64,000 bases of DNA from Fusarium oxysporum f. sp. lycopersici 4287. Taxonomy: Eukaryota > Ascomycota > Sordariomycetes > Hypocreales > Nectriaceae. The DNA is taken from assembly GCF_000149955.1 (NCBI RefSeq), contig NC_030995.1, positions 1,302,001 to 1,366,000 on the forward strand, written 5' to 3'. The notes beneath the pieces were generated by a model that made no database searches, was not told the DNA's origin, and was given only the letters and a program-made list of their open reading frames with translations. Of the stretch, positions 45,114-55,916 are shown piece by piece. The number at the start of each line of letters is the position of its first letter. Position 1 is the stretch's first letter. The position numbers and the translations under genes were made by a program.

Positions 45114-46433
45114 ATGATGCCTCGTCCTCATTCCACAATTCCCGCCCATCTACCTCCTCTTCACCTTTATCGACACATCCTTCGCGAAACATCGTATCTC
45201 CCTCCAGCAATACGTCCAGAGGTTACGCACCGTATTCGCACACGATTTCGAAGTCATCGAAAATATGATCATCTCCAAAACAAGCACCGCGCCGCTGCGG
45301 CCAATCTTCTGCGCAGATTAAGAGCAGCAAACAGTGGCAAGCAATCACGCATGGCAGACTTGATGATGGACGCATTTGGCAGAACAGGGGCTCGAAGGCG
45401 AAGCCTACTTTCGGACTATATACAACCCGAACCTCCCAGCAACTCGGATGATTTGGAAGCCTTGATCCAAAGAGTTGAAGCGGATGAAAAGCCTCCAGAG
45501 ACGGCCAAGCCTAAAGGAACTGAGTTACAAAATCAGTCCTCTCCACCTAAACCAGCCGAAACAGCGATAGAAAGTCAAACCTCTACGAATTCTCCAGAGG
45601 ACACGAACGAAACACCGGGCAATGTAGAAGAAACAAAATCAAAGGCAAATCTAGTAAGAAAAGGACCAAACCCTCTTCAGCCAGCATTCTATGAGAAGTG
45701 GAACACCGAGAAGCTCCGAAAGCTCCTCCGCAGTCAGAGGGATGTACAGCGAACATCAAGACTATCTTGGCCTAAAACCGATATCAAGAGTCTTAATCCC
45801 GATCATGCGGTCCCTCGTCAAACCATATGGGGAAAACCACCACCACCAAATATCTATCAAGCCAAGCGAGCAAGCTTCTGGAAGCGCATTTCAGGCAAAG
45901 CGATGCCACCACTTGGAAAAGATGAGTGGGACCTTCTAGGCCGGCTCAGCGGCGGCGCTCAACAGGAAGATCAGTGGAAGGTCCCGGAAAGACGACCTGC
46001 TGCGAAGCCCTCACGTGGTGCTACTACTAAATCTGATGCCTGGGATTGGGAGGGATATGCTTCTCGGCCAGCCTCCCAGGTTGAGCGTCAGAGTCCGCTA
46101 TCCGTTTATGCTTTGGTTGGACGGGATACGGAAAAGCATCCATATCAGCCAAGATTCGACCATCAGGAATTTTCGCCCAGATGGTTTAAGCGCGCTTATC
46201 AACGAGTCTGGCAGTTCACCCCCAAGATGGATCCAAATTCAAAGCCAGACAGGCCCAAGTTCATATGGGGTGCTTTGACAAATCCCGCGGTCCCTCCTAC
46301 AAAAGCGCAACTCACTATTTTCGAGGGCGTCGATAGCAAGGGTAAAAAGCCAAAGCCGTCCTCCCAGATTCAACGGGCGCCAAATTCACGATCAAGGACA
46401 GCGGCCAACCCTCTTAGGACGCGGAAATCATAG
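45114..46433 (+). CDS. LYR-motif (Complex1_LYR-like) protein with long C-terminal extension
   Basis: An intronless frame of 439 residues starting at the ATG at 45114 (a second ATG follows directly). The N-terminus has the LYR signature L-x-L-Y-R-H-I-L-R (Y19, R20) followed by SYLP and RIRTRFRSH, typical of small mitochondrial proteins that bind acyl-ACP and help assemble respiratory complexes, Fe-S clusters or mitoribosomes. Most LYR proteins have about 100 residues; here the domain (about 1-100) is followed by an acidic/Pro linker and a basic C-terminal region with several Trp-containing blocks (WKRISGKAMPPLGKDEWDLL, FSPRWFKRAYQRVWQF). Mitochondrial location is likely. The specific assembly target is unknown. 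Confidence 0.75.
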   Translation: MMPRPHSTIPAHLPPLHLYRHILRETSYLPPAIRPEVTHRIRTRFRSHRKYDHLQNKHRAAAANLLRRLRAANSGKQSRMADLMMDAFGRTGARRRSLLSDYIQPEPPSNSDDLEALIQRVEADEKPPETAKPKGTELQNQSSPPKPAETAIESQTSTNSPEDTNETPGNVEETKSKANLVRKGPNPLQPAFYEKWNTEKLRKLLRSQRDVQRTSRLSWPKTDIKSLNPDHAVPRQTIWGKPPPPNIYQAKRASFWKRISGKAMPPLGKDEWDLLGRLSGGAQQEDQWKVPERRPAAKPSRGATTKSDAWDWEGYASRPASQVERQSPLSVYALVGRDTEKHPYQPRFDHQEFSPRWFKRAYQRVWQFTPKMDPNSKPDRPKFIWGALTNPAVPPTKAQLTIFEGVDSKGKKPKPSSQIQRAPNSRSRTAANPLRTRKS

Positions 46434-46506
46434 ACACACACATTTCATATGGCCTCCGTGCTCATGAACACTGAACAATGAACTGTTTTCTTTTCCATTG
46501 GGTCTA

Positions 46507-47119
46507 TTAATCCGTCAAACTGGCCAGCTTGTTCAGACCCTCGCCATCTACTCGCATACCGACCCAATCGTTCATAGCGTATGCACCAATGCTCTCGTAG
46601 AATTTGATGCTGGGCTCGTTCCACTTGAGAACTGCCCAATCAAGTCGACCGCCGTCAATGGCAAGGACTTGCTTAGCCAGAGTGCTCAACAGCTTCTTGC
46701 CGTATCCCTTGCCACGCGCCGATTCGCGCACGTATAGGTCCTCTAGGTAGATACCTGCACGCGAGCGCCATGTGCTATAGTTGTAAAAGTACAATGCCAT
46801 GCCGGCGGCTTCCCCTTCGGGGGTAAAGAGGAGAAGGCAACGAGCGGGCTTCGTTGGTGATATAGGTTCGGTGGCTGGGATAATAGAGGCGTCGGTGTTA
46901 GGGGAGTCGGAGGGTGCGAATGCGACCGTGGCCTGGATGCTTTCAACGGTTGCCTTGTTGGCATCAGGCTCCTTCTCGTAATCGGCGAGCTCCTGGATGA
47001 GCTGGAGAATTATGGGAGCATCTTCAGAGAGCTTAAGTTAGCGCCATGACGACTCTCTAGAGGCATTGGATTGGATGTTGGAGCTTACCCTCCCTTCGGG
47101 CATGTCGAATTGTGGCCAT
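46507..47119 (-). CDS. GNAT acetyltransferase, diamine/spermidine N-acetyltransferase-like (2 exons)
   Basis: Exons 47119-47089 and 47021-46507 give 181 residues. The first exon is only 31 nt (ATIRHARREG), and its intron ends at CTGAAG after a CTAAC branch site. The GNAT acetyl-CoA site is R-G-K-G-Y-G (113-118) within YLEDLYVRESARGKGYGKKLL, followed by DWAVLKWNEPSIKFYESIGA, the usual motif B region with a conserved tyrosine. This is the pattern of SSAT-like enzymes acetylating polyamines or related small amines. Compared with SSAT, an insert of about 30 residues (about 38-70, Pro/Ser-rich) lies between the first helices and the core. The stop is 73 bp from the convergent LYR gene stop. Confidence 0.88.
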
Positions 47120-47827
47120 TGTAAACGTATGAAAGTTGATAACTGTACAGAAGCTCCAAGATACCCTCTATAGAGAATTATATTTATATTTCAATCAACC
47201 AGAAGAGCCGAAAACTGTAGAAAGTTTGGTTTGACTTGGGCGCAGTTGACGCCTTGTTAGTGGGGTTTTGTTTTACGTGAAGGGCGTGTGTAAGGAGGGG
47301 CAGTAGTAGAAGCTGGGCGGAATTAGGTTTAGCAAAGGATCCCACTCGTTGGTGTAAGTCAATCTTCTATCCACCTGCATCCTTGATTACCACTCTGTAG
47401 AGGCAGCAAGTCAATATTGTTGAAGAGTTTTCATTTTGTATTCATGGATGCTTCCAGACACTACTCCAATGGATTCCAGAGTCGTGGAATTGACAGGACC
47501 GCATTGTCTATGGCCAGCATCCAATCCAATCGATGCACTCCGGAGGGGAACTATGAAGAGTTAAAAGCAATACCGCCAAGCCTCCGCGTTCCCTATGGAC
47601 ACTATTTACTTTTACATGAACGGATCGAAATGGAGGATTTTGTTCTTGAGGGTTGATCTATCAGAAACAATTCAGAGTCAAATTCAAGACCGAATCACCA
47701 ACAGAGTCATGGACAAACGGTCTGCTAGAAAGCTCTTTGATTCATTCGTGATTCATCAACATTACGCAAAATGATTACCTGGGGTATGTATCCAACTTTT
47801 GTGAACCAGCCACATGTACAACTCTAT
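47120..47827. other. Intergenic spacer
   Basis: Promoter of the GNAT gene and the 3' side of the MFS gene. The frame at 47417-47656 starts at a non-ATG codon and has no family features. Confidence 0.45.
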
Positions 47828-49438
47828 CTACAGCAAATATCTGTATGTCGGCGCATTATCGCCCAGCTCGGCCTTTTCCTCGTTGGTGAGTTCGGTCTGC
47901 GGTGGGTTCGCATCTCTCTTCTTGTTCTCGTATAGAATCACGGCAGCGTATGAGAGACACGCGATGATCGACAAGATGGTGAATGCAATACAGATAGAGT
48001 AACCCGGGATGAATTTCGGTGCATCCTTGGCCAAGAAGGAATACACGGCGATAATACCACCAATGTTTCCGAAGCCAACTTGCCATGCGCTGCCAATGCT
48101 TCGTCTCCTGTGACCTCCAAGATTCATGTTGAACCAGCAAACAATGATGGGCATAGCGGTGTATGCGCCCATGGTGACGAGGAATAGAGCACCATACTGG
48201 ACAGAGTGGTTGTTGTGGACGGATAGAAGAATTGCGAACCCGGCGATGGCGACGAGGATGGCAAAAATAGCAAATGAGGCTCGGTGTCGAAGTTTGTCTG
48301 ACGCGAATGCGACAGCAAGCGAGAAGCCAAAGGCAGCGGCCCACGGAGGAACGCTGTAAAGCTGTGTCTGAATGGGGCTGTATCCGTATGTCTTGATGAT
48401 ACCAGGTGCAAAGTAGGCATAGCCGTATGCGGGCACAATAAGACCGAAGTACATGAAGCCACCAATGATGATCTTGTAGTCCTTGAGCACGCTGAGCGCA
48501 TCGGCGAAGGTCGTCTTGCGCTCGGCGCCGGCGTGGCCCTGGTCGATGCGCAGTCTTGCTGTGACGTAGTGCTTCTCTTCGCTGGTGAGCCACTTGGCCT
48601 GCTCAGGGAAATCGGGGAGCAGGAAGTAGAAGAAGAAGCTAACGAGAACGGTAAGACCGCCCTCGAGGATGAAGATCCAGCGCCAACCGGCGTAGCCACG
48701 CATACCGCTCATCTTGCCGATGGCTGCAGCAAGAAGGCCGCCGAATGCGCCGGCGAGGGTGGTGCTGTTGAAGAAGAAAGAGTAGCGGCGCTGGGCTTCG
48801 TGTCGACGATACCACATGCCGATCAAGTAGAAAGCTGCGTTTGGTGTAAGTCATATGTGCTATTTCATGATGCGCTAGATCAACTTACCACCGGGGAACA
48901 TGCCCGTCTCAAAAAGACCCAGGAAGAAACGAGTCGCAATAAGACCGCTGTAGTTCTGAACCAGACCCTGGAGGAGAGTAGTAAGGCCGAAGAGGAACAT
49001 GTTCAGGCTGAGCCAGACATGGGGCTTGAAGCGCTTGAGAAGAATGTTGGAGGGAATCTCAAAGAGGACGTATGGCACGAAGAAGACGACGAGGGCGGTA
49101 TTGTATTCTGTCTTTTCGAGGCCGAGTTCTTCGGACAGACCAAAAACGTCGGCATTGGCGATGTTTACACGATCTGTAAGTCATGGTGTTAGCCGATTAT
49201 TTATGCGACGCGACACGGTATGAGTATACGAACCCAGGAAAGCGAGCAGATACATGATACACAAGAAAGGAATGACATGGAGATCAATCTTGGTCATGAG
49301 CTTGGTATCAGTGGTACTCGACGGGCAAACCACCGTAGCGTCGTCTGTGTAAACGGCATCGCGAACGTGGGAACGCTCAGGGTCGAGGGAAACGGGTGAC
49401 TCGTTGCCTTCGTCTTTTTCTGTGTGGTTGAGAGCCAT
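47828..49438 (-). CDS. MFS transporter, Dal5/TNA1-type anion:cation symporter (3 exons)
   Basis: Exons 49438-49234, 49173-48889 and 48834-47828 give 498 residues. A polar N-terminus precedes KIDLHVIPFLCIMYLLAFLDRVNIANA, the conserved first span of the ACS (Dal5) family, with the D-R-x-N-I-x-N-A motif spanning intron 1. Twelve hydrophobic spans are visible, with FEIPSNILLKRFKP and GLFETGMFPG in the N-terminal half. Family members import allantoate, ureidosuccinate, nicotinate, biotin or pantothenate precursors; the closest named subgroup by feel is high-affinity nicotinic-acid transporters. A paired GATA element sits about 560 bp upstream, suggesting nitrogen control. Confidence 0.9.
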
Positions 49439-51307
49439 TGCTGCTAAACGATGGCTTCTAGCAAAGGTATACTGAGTCCGTATGAAGGCAAAGCAGAGGA
49501 GAAGGAGAAAATCAGAGTGCTCTGCAGATCCTCAAACGTGGAAATGAGTTGCGGGCCGGCACTTATAAAGAAACTTGAATGTCTCGGAGCAAGTCCGCCT
49601 TTTTAAACCCTGGGTAACACGACGAGTCACACCCTCTTCTCTCAACAAGCTACCTAAGGCAATTTATCACCATACCCCAACCAGTCAAAGATGATCAAAT
49701 TGTCAATCCTACAGTGGATCGTTGCATTGCAACGAGAAAGACCCAGCCGAGGTCGGGGTAACGAATTGCAAGGGGGACGATGCCTATCATGACGCTTAAG
49801 CAGAGCAGATCCACAGACTCCATGCGGATGGGGGTTAGATCACCCCGCAGGGAACAAGGAGTTCGCCGGGGCCGGGCCGTTCAGCAGGCTCTTGATTTAC
49901 GGCCGAGTTACGGAGCGAAAAGTCTAATGGATTGTTCGTTAATCCCGACTGTGGAGGAGCAATTGGACCGATGTCGCTTGTACATTCCAATATCGGAGAT
50001 AATTTATCTCGCTTGACAAAGGTACGTTATCAATTGCTTTCATCTGAATATCCGTGATTCATATAAGACGAAGAATGCTCGGGCTTTGATCTGAAGTTGA
50101 AAAACTTGGCTCAGATACGCCACAGCCGAGGAGCCGTGCTCGATGGTGGCGGCTCTGCAGTCTTGGTTGGAGAACAGGGGGGCCCATTACAGCTAGAAAA
50201 CTCAATGACGATCGTTGGGGTTACGTACTGGAAAGTTACAGTACAGCACCTGTCGCGAAACTCTAGGAGAATAATCAGTCGAGTCTTCGCTTTTCGGCAC
50301 GGGCGATTCCTTCGCCCTCATCTCAGAGGTGCTTTACCAAGAAGATCTAGAGGAATCCTCAAAATATAGATAGAGTATCAATGCAGGACAAAAGGACCAA
50401 CAGCAAGCCACAATATGCAACTTTGTTTTGTAATCCATCTGTTGCTGTAGTCAGAGGCTGAAAAAGGAAGCTCAATGTTTCCCCTCACGGACCAAACCCC
50501 ACGGGGAAGTGCACGAGACAGGACCTCGGGAATATGGCCAGCGAATGGCGACTCTTTCCATTACTCCTTCATAATGTGCTAGGCTGCTTGCGATCTTGAG
50601 TTTATTCTCTGCCAGCGCCTGCTTTGGGTTTTCGACGGAGGCGTTCCGCCCTTTTTCTCCGCATCGTATTGTTTGATGTCTTCACGCTATTGGGGATGCG
50701 GAACGTTGCTCCCGGACAAGAAAAGGAGCTTGTAAAGTGGAATAGTTGTTTCTTTGAGATTGTCATGTCTTTACTTCTATCATGACTTTGCAAGTTCTGT
50801 TCGAGCACGCCTGATGATGGAGTATTGAAACTTGCATTCAACCCTACCACGGCAGTTCTCAAGGCTCTGTCCGCGGAAAGTCCGTCGCATACCATCAACC
50901 AAAATTGACAGTGATCTCCTATTTCCTTGTTAGAACAAGCTCTAGAGCTACTACTCGGTATTGCAACAGAACAATATGGAGAAGACGTACTTTCTTTTCA
51001 ATTGCTGTCGGTCCTTGGAGTTTGCTCGTTGATGAACAATGTCTCGGCTTATTGGTCCGGAGTTGAGGCTTTCTCCACTGAGGGTCACCGGAGTTGAGCA
51101 GCTCTGACGACCTCAGCTCCGGTAGGAATGACGAAAGAGTAGGGTAGGCAGCGGAAAACAGCTTCGCCTGCCTCCAGTGAGCAAAACATATATAATTCCT
51201 TTACAACAAACTTCAGATTAATTTAAGAACCTAGAATAGACACTTCGAGATTGATTTATTTTAGAAACGCAAAGCCACTTGAACAAGCAATACTCAAACA
51301 AAGGATC
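49439..51307. other. Intergenic region between divergent MFS and methyltransferase genes
   Basis: 1.9 kb with no supported gene. The frame at 50602-50895 (minus) can start at an ATG but is low in protein-like features. Several GATA/TATC motifs cluster at about 49660-50035. Confidence 0.45.
49997..50009. promoter_or_regulatory. Inverted GATA pair (AGATAA-T-TTATCT)
   Basis: A 13-bp inverted repeat of two GATA-factor sites, with further TTATCA copies at about 49664 and 50028. Such pairs are classic AreA/Nit2-type sites in nitrogen-regulated fungal promoters. It lies upstream of the Dal5-type transporter. Confidence 0.4.
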
Positions 51308-52195
51308 ATGGTATCAGAACACAACGATTACGGCCACGGCTATGCAGCTACCGAAGTTAGACATCATGAATGGCGAACGGCCGAGAATAGCAGCCCGCAT
51401 CTTATCCCAAAGCTGCAGGCCATTGTCAAAGAGAACCCAAAGATTAAACTCCTCGACGTTGGTGCTGGCTCTGGTACGATCTCTACCTCTTTGGCAAAGT
51501 ACATGCCTGAAGGTGAAGTTACTGCCACCGACATATCCGATGAGATCCTTGTTCGAGCCAAGGAGTATGCCGAATCTCAGGGCGTTTCCAACATTAAGTT
51601 TCAGCAAGCCAACGTGTTCAAGCTGCCTTTCCCAGACGCAGAATTTGATGTCACCCATGCGCATCAGGTCCTCTGTCATTTGGATGCACCGGTAGATGCC
51701 ATCCGGGAAATGCTCCGAGTTACTAAACCAGGGGGCACACTTTCTCTTCGCGAGAGTGACATGCACATGTGGTGCATCTGGCCTGAACTTCCAGCCCTCC
51801 TCAAGTTCCATGAGCTTCAGGTTAAGAACATTTCTGGCAAGGGTGGACAAGACAAGGGAGGCCGTCAACTTCTCTCATGGGCCCTGAAAGCTGGGGTTTC
51901 CCGTCGAGACATTATCTTGAGCTTTGGGACGTGGTGCTACAGTGCACCGGAGGACAAGAAAGCATGGGGCAAGTCAGAAATTAGTCGACATACCGAACAA
52001 TTGCACTAACATACTACAGGATCAGCCATGAAAGATCGCTCGCTGACTGGCTTCGCGCGCGACAAGGCTATTGAGATGGGTAGTGCGACTGGTGATGAGT
52101 TGGATGAGATGGCAAAGGCGTGGGAGGAGTGGATTGAAACGGATGACGCTTCGCTAGGTATCATGAATGGCGAAGCATTGATCACCAAGAAATAA
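51308..52195 (+). CDS. SAM-dependent class I methyltransferase, UbiE/COQ5-like (2 exons, GC-AG intron)
   Basis: Exons 51308-51968 and 52020-52195 give 278 residues. Motif I is LLDVGAGSGT (48-57), followed by TATDISDEIL (acidic loop binding SAM ribose), NVFKLPFPDAEFD and LRVTKPGGTL, the usual post-motif blocks of UbiE-type enzymes. The 51-nt intron begins with GCAAGT, not GT, and ends in CTACAG after a CTAAC branch site. Without splicing the frame stops 13 codons later, whereas the spliced product continues in frame with SAMKDRSLTGFARD to a natural C-terminus. Such enzymes methylate small molecules; the substrate is unknown. It is convergent with the next MFS gene (149 bp between stops). Confidence 0.87.
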
Positions 52196-52344
52196 AAGAA
52201 GAAGACGGATTGAAGACCTTGTAGCAATTATAGAATTAATAGTCATGGACTGAATGAACAAGCATCATTTTGGAACACCAAATCTCTAGCCGCCGTCCTT
52301 TTCTCTATTCCTGAACTGCTAACGCGAAATCTCAGTGCTTGCAA

Positions 52345-53747
52345 TTACAACATCAATCTTGCATATTTTTCGAGCCCTTTCTTCCCAACAGACTTGACGA
52401 TCTTGCAGATAGGTGCCCACGCTCCAAGAATTGCCGTGACGCCAGTGCAAAGAATCATCGGACCGTACTTGGTCGCATACCCAAGGCTATCACCACTTGC
52501 CAACGAACTTCCTGCTGAGATGAGCGCACCACTGAGAGGCCCCGCAACAATGAAGCCCAGCCCACGGCCTCCGAGTAGCATACCAAATACCAAGGATGTA
52601 TCGATCGATTCGTTCGTCCCCTTGACTTCTTGCAAAGCTCCTGACCATGTCGCACTGAACCCACCAGCAAAGAATCCATAGAGAATCACAAAGACCACCA
52701 TAGTGCTTATATGACGATCCAAGCCCCATAGGAGGAATACCGGAAGTGCGCTTCCCAAGGAGGAGACAAGAATGACTTTTGCACCAGAGATCTTGTCGCC
52801 TAACATGCCATGGATGAGAGATCCAGGCACAGAGGCAAGCGAGAAGAGCGCCAGCAAGACCGGTCCTGTGACGGATGAAAGTCCAATCGCGGTGGCATAA
52901 CTAGCCAAGTAGGTGCTCGGCATCAGATAACCCAATGACTGAATGATTATGCCGAACTGAAGCATCCAGAATGAAGCGTGTCTAAAGAAAGCAAAGCTGA
53001 TAGGACGCGGCCTGGAGTCACGGCTGATTTCGACTCGAGGCTTCAGAAAGAAGAGTGTTGGTAAAGTCATAGCAACTGATGCCACTGTCCAAGACAGTAA
53101 TGTTGCTTTGAGCCCGAATCGCTGGAGCAAGACGTTGAAGAGAAACGGCATGGCGACACCAACGCTTGATTTACCAGCCCACATAACTCCATAAGCAAGA
53201 CCTTTCCGCTCGACAAACCATTCGTCCATGTAGAGTGAGATTGGGCTGAAGAGCAAGCTGCATCCGATGGCATACAGAACACCCTGGGTGGCGATGAGAC
53301 CAGCAACATTGCCTACGAAGGCCGAAGCCGTTAAGCTGATTATGGTGATAGCTAAGCCGAGAGGACCGCACCACTTTCGAAGACGTGGAAAGCGATTTAG
53401 AACGATGAATGCCACAGGCATCATGAGATACATGATCCCTGTCTGAGATGCGCCAATGGACGCGATAGCACTTGGGGAGGCTTTGAGATTGGTATGAGCG
53501 GTGTAGTACTCTTGAAAGATCCCATAGGAAACAGAGTATCCTAAGAGCAAGTTAGATGTGTTTCGAATAATCGAGAGATTTAATACTGACCCCATATAGG
53601 CGCTTGGGCAATTGTACAGCAAGCTAAGGCTGTATAAGCCCCTCGACCTCGATCTGTCGGTGGAAGAGCATCAATGGATGAGAGTCCTGCCTCATCGTTG
53701 TCAGTTGGGCGAATACTCGCCAACTCAAGAGAAGTTGTGGTCGTCAT
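52345..53747 (-). CDS. MFS monocarboxylate-type transporter (MCT/Mch family, 2 exons)
   Basis: Exons 53747-53591 and 53540-52345 (50-nt intron) give 450 residues. The start ATG at 53747 precedes a short hydrophilic cytoplasmic tail with the D-R-G-R-G-A-Y segment, then twelve hydrophobic spans. Family markers are WGYSVSYGIFQEYY in span 1 and the downstream SASQTG-like IASIGASQTGIMYL, both typical of fungal MCT-related carriers (Mch5/Mch4-like). These move monocarboxylates, riboflavin or pathway products. Its position between a methyltransferase and a dehydrogenase gene suggests it may carry their product or substrate; that is inference. Confidence 0.88.
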
Positions 53748-54506
53748 GATTAATTTGGAGATCCATTGAAGATGATTGAAATCTCTGCCAAGCCTCACGA
53801 TATATATAACACAAGGGAGAAAAATGAGTCAAATCCTTAGATCTCGGTGAAGAGACTTCTTTCCTCTTTGGGAAGCTCAAGTGTATTTATAGCAAATGAA
53901 GTCATGGTTCATCGTGACTATGCCCAGTCTAGCCAATTGGACTCACGATGGTTCCGACATCGCAACTTCGGGATCGATTTGCGATAAGGGGGATAGCGAC
54001 AACGGTTTTCTTCCTGATGAAAAGTGACATGGTTTCGGAAGAGGGAAGAAAGACTTGGTCGGAATGACATGATCAGACATGAGTTTCCAGGAGGTCTAGG
54101 GCTCTTGAAAATTTCAAATGATATCTCCATGCAATCAAAAATATTTCTGCAATTCATTATTTGAAATTGGTCATTGAGAAGCTGTATAGTGATCCTTTCT
54201 ACGAGCCGAACGTGAGAATGAAGATCTAAAGAGCCTTTCTCTGGCCCATGACAAGTTTCCGTGTAAGTATCATTCTGAGTTATTCCCTATTTAGATTATA
54301 TAGCAACAGAAGTGGAGGGTATGCTGCCTTTATGGCAAGATGCAAATGATCGATTTCGCGCTATGAATACTTCCTTAAACTTCAATACACCTCACCAATG
54401 CCTGATGCAACGCTCCCAGCCTCACAAACACCACTTACAGATACATATAACTCTCCCCAACATGCTCTTATTAGGCACTCCACAACTTTTACGTCTTGTA
54501 CCAATT
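53748..54506. other. Intergenic region, promoter side of the MFS gene
   Basis: No gene is supported. The plus-strand frame at 54312-54725 is antisense to the last exon of the dehydrogenase gene. Confidence 0.45.
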
Positions 54507-55916
54507 CTAGAAACCACCATTAGGGTGAATAAGAACCTTCGTATATCCGTCAATTCGCTTGTCAAACTTCTCATAAGCTACTTCAGCTTCTTCAATGTTG
54601 ATCTCATGCGAGACAACGAAGCTGGGCTTAGCTCGACCAGAAAGAATAAGATCTCGGAGATATCTGTTGTAAGACTTGACATTACATTGGCCAGTGCCAA
54701 TAGTAAGTCCCTGACTAAATGTTAAATTCTTGTCGCTTAGCGAGACCGTGTCGGGAATCATACCTTTTCAAATAGCTTGCCAAAGCTAAGGCTGATCATC
54801 CCCTTTGCTGATGCCTCATCAGAAGCACCAGGATCACTAGGGACGTAAAGACCAGGAATACCCAGTCCACCACAAGCTCTTGTCACTTTAATCATGTTCT
54901 CCAATACAATGTTGGGCTGCTCAGTATCACCGCTTTTACTGACCGCCTGGTAGCCGACAGCATCAACAGATCGGTCAACCTCCTCTCCGTCGTTGGCCTT
55001 GATGATCATATCAACAGCATCTCCCTTTGAAAAATCAATTGGCGTGCAGCCGATCTTCTCGGCGGCCTGGAGACGCTCGGGAACACGATCAACAACGAAT
55101 ACTCTGGATGCGCCACGAAGAACAGCGGAGTAAGCGGCCATGAGACCGACGGGCCCAGCACCGAAGACAGCGACGCTCTCGCCTGATCGGAAACCAGAAA
55201 TTTCAACGCCGTGCCACCCGGTAGGGAAGATATCTGTACAGTGTTAGAGAAAGACACAAGAGATAGAAAGTCGACATGCTCACCAGCGAGAAGAATGAAA
55301 TCAGCTTCATGCTCCTTGCCAGCAGGGAGCTTGAGAGCGTTGAAGTCGGCATAAGGAACTCGGATATACTGTGCCTGTCCTCCCCGATAAGGGCCCATGG
55401 CGACATAGCCATAAGCACCTCCGGCAAATCCGGGGTTGACACCAGTGCAGAAAGCAGTTCTGCCCTCTTCACAGTTACGGCATCGGCCATCAGCGACGTT
55501 GAAGGGCATGACGACTCGGTCTCCTTTCTTTAGCAGCGTGACACCTTCGCCAAGCTGTTCGACAATGCCCATGTTCTCATGACCTGTAAAGTTAGTAAGG
55601 AGATGAATTATGTGAGAACAGGAACCGTACCAAAGGTAATGCCGGGTTCTGCTGCTGTTCGGCCTTCATACATGCTATGACTTGTGAGTATTACTTTTTG
55701 TTTTCATATTGTTCCCCTTACTGTAAGTCGGAGCCACAGATAGCAGCCTGAGCATTTATCAGCCATTGCGATACCTACAGAGAGATTTGGGAGTCTTACA
55801 GTCGTAACCTTGACAATGACGTCGTCAGGATGCTCCAGCTTAGGAAGTTCAATATCCTGAACCTTGACCTTGTAAGGGCCTTGATAGTTGACAGCCTTCA
55901 TAGTTTGTGTAGTCAT
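54507..55916 (-). CDS. Zinc-dependent dehydrogenase, glutathione-independent formaldehyde dehydrogenase-like (6 exons)
   Basis: Exons 55916-55800, 55747-55722, 55674-55631, 55583-55284, 55233-54764 and 54710-54507 give 386 residues. Catalytic zinc ligands are C43 (AAICGSDLH, in a 26-nt exon) and H64/E65 (GHEN, split by intron 3). The structural zinc loop is D94-C97-C100-C108, so the first cysteine is replaced by aspartate. The coenzyme motif is VFGAGPVGLMAA, followed by a negatively charged region where NAD is bound (VVDRVPERL). The insert and the DAVGY..IRVTRACG-type segment match bacterial FDH and fungal MDR relatives rather than yeast ADH. It should oxidise an alcohol or aldehyde; the true substrate is unknown. 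Confidence 0.88.

Noticed and set aside
47856..48699. Alternative long frames inside the MFS gene
   Set aside because: Shadows of the third exon of the transporter; Arg/His- or Ser/Thr-rich composition without domains.
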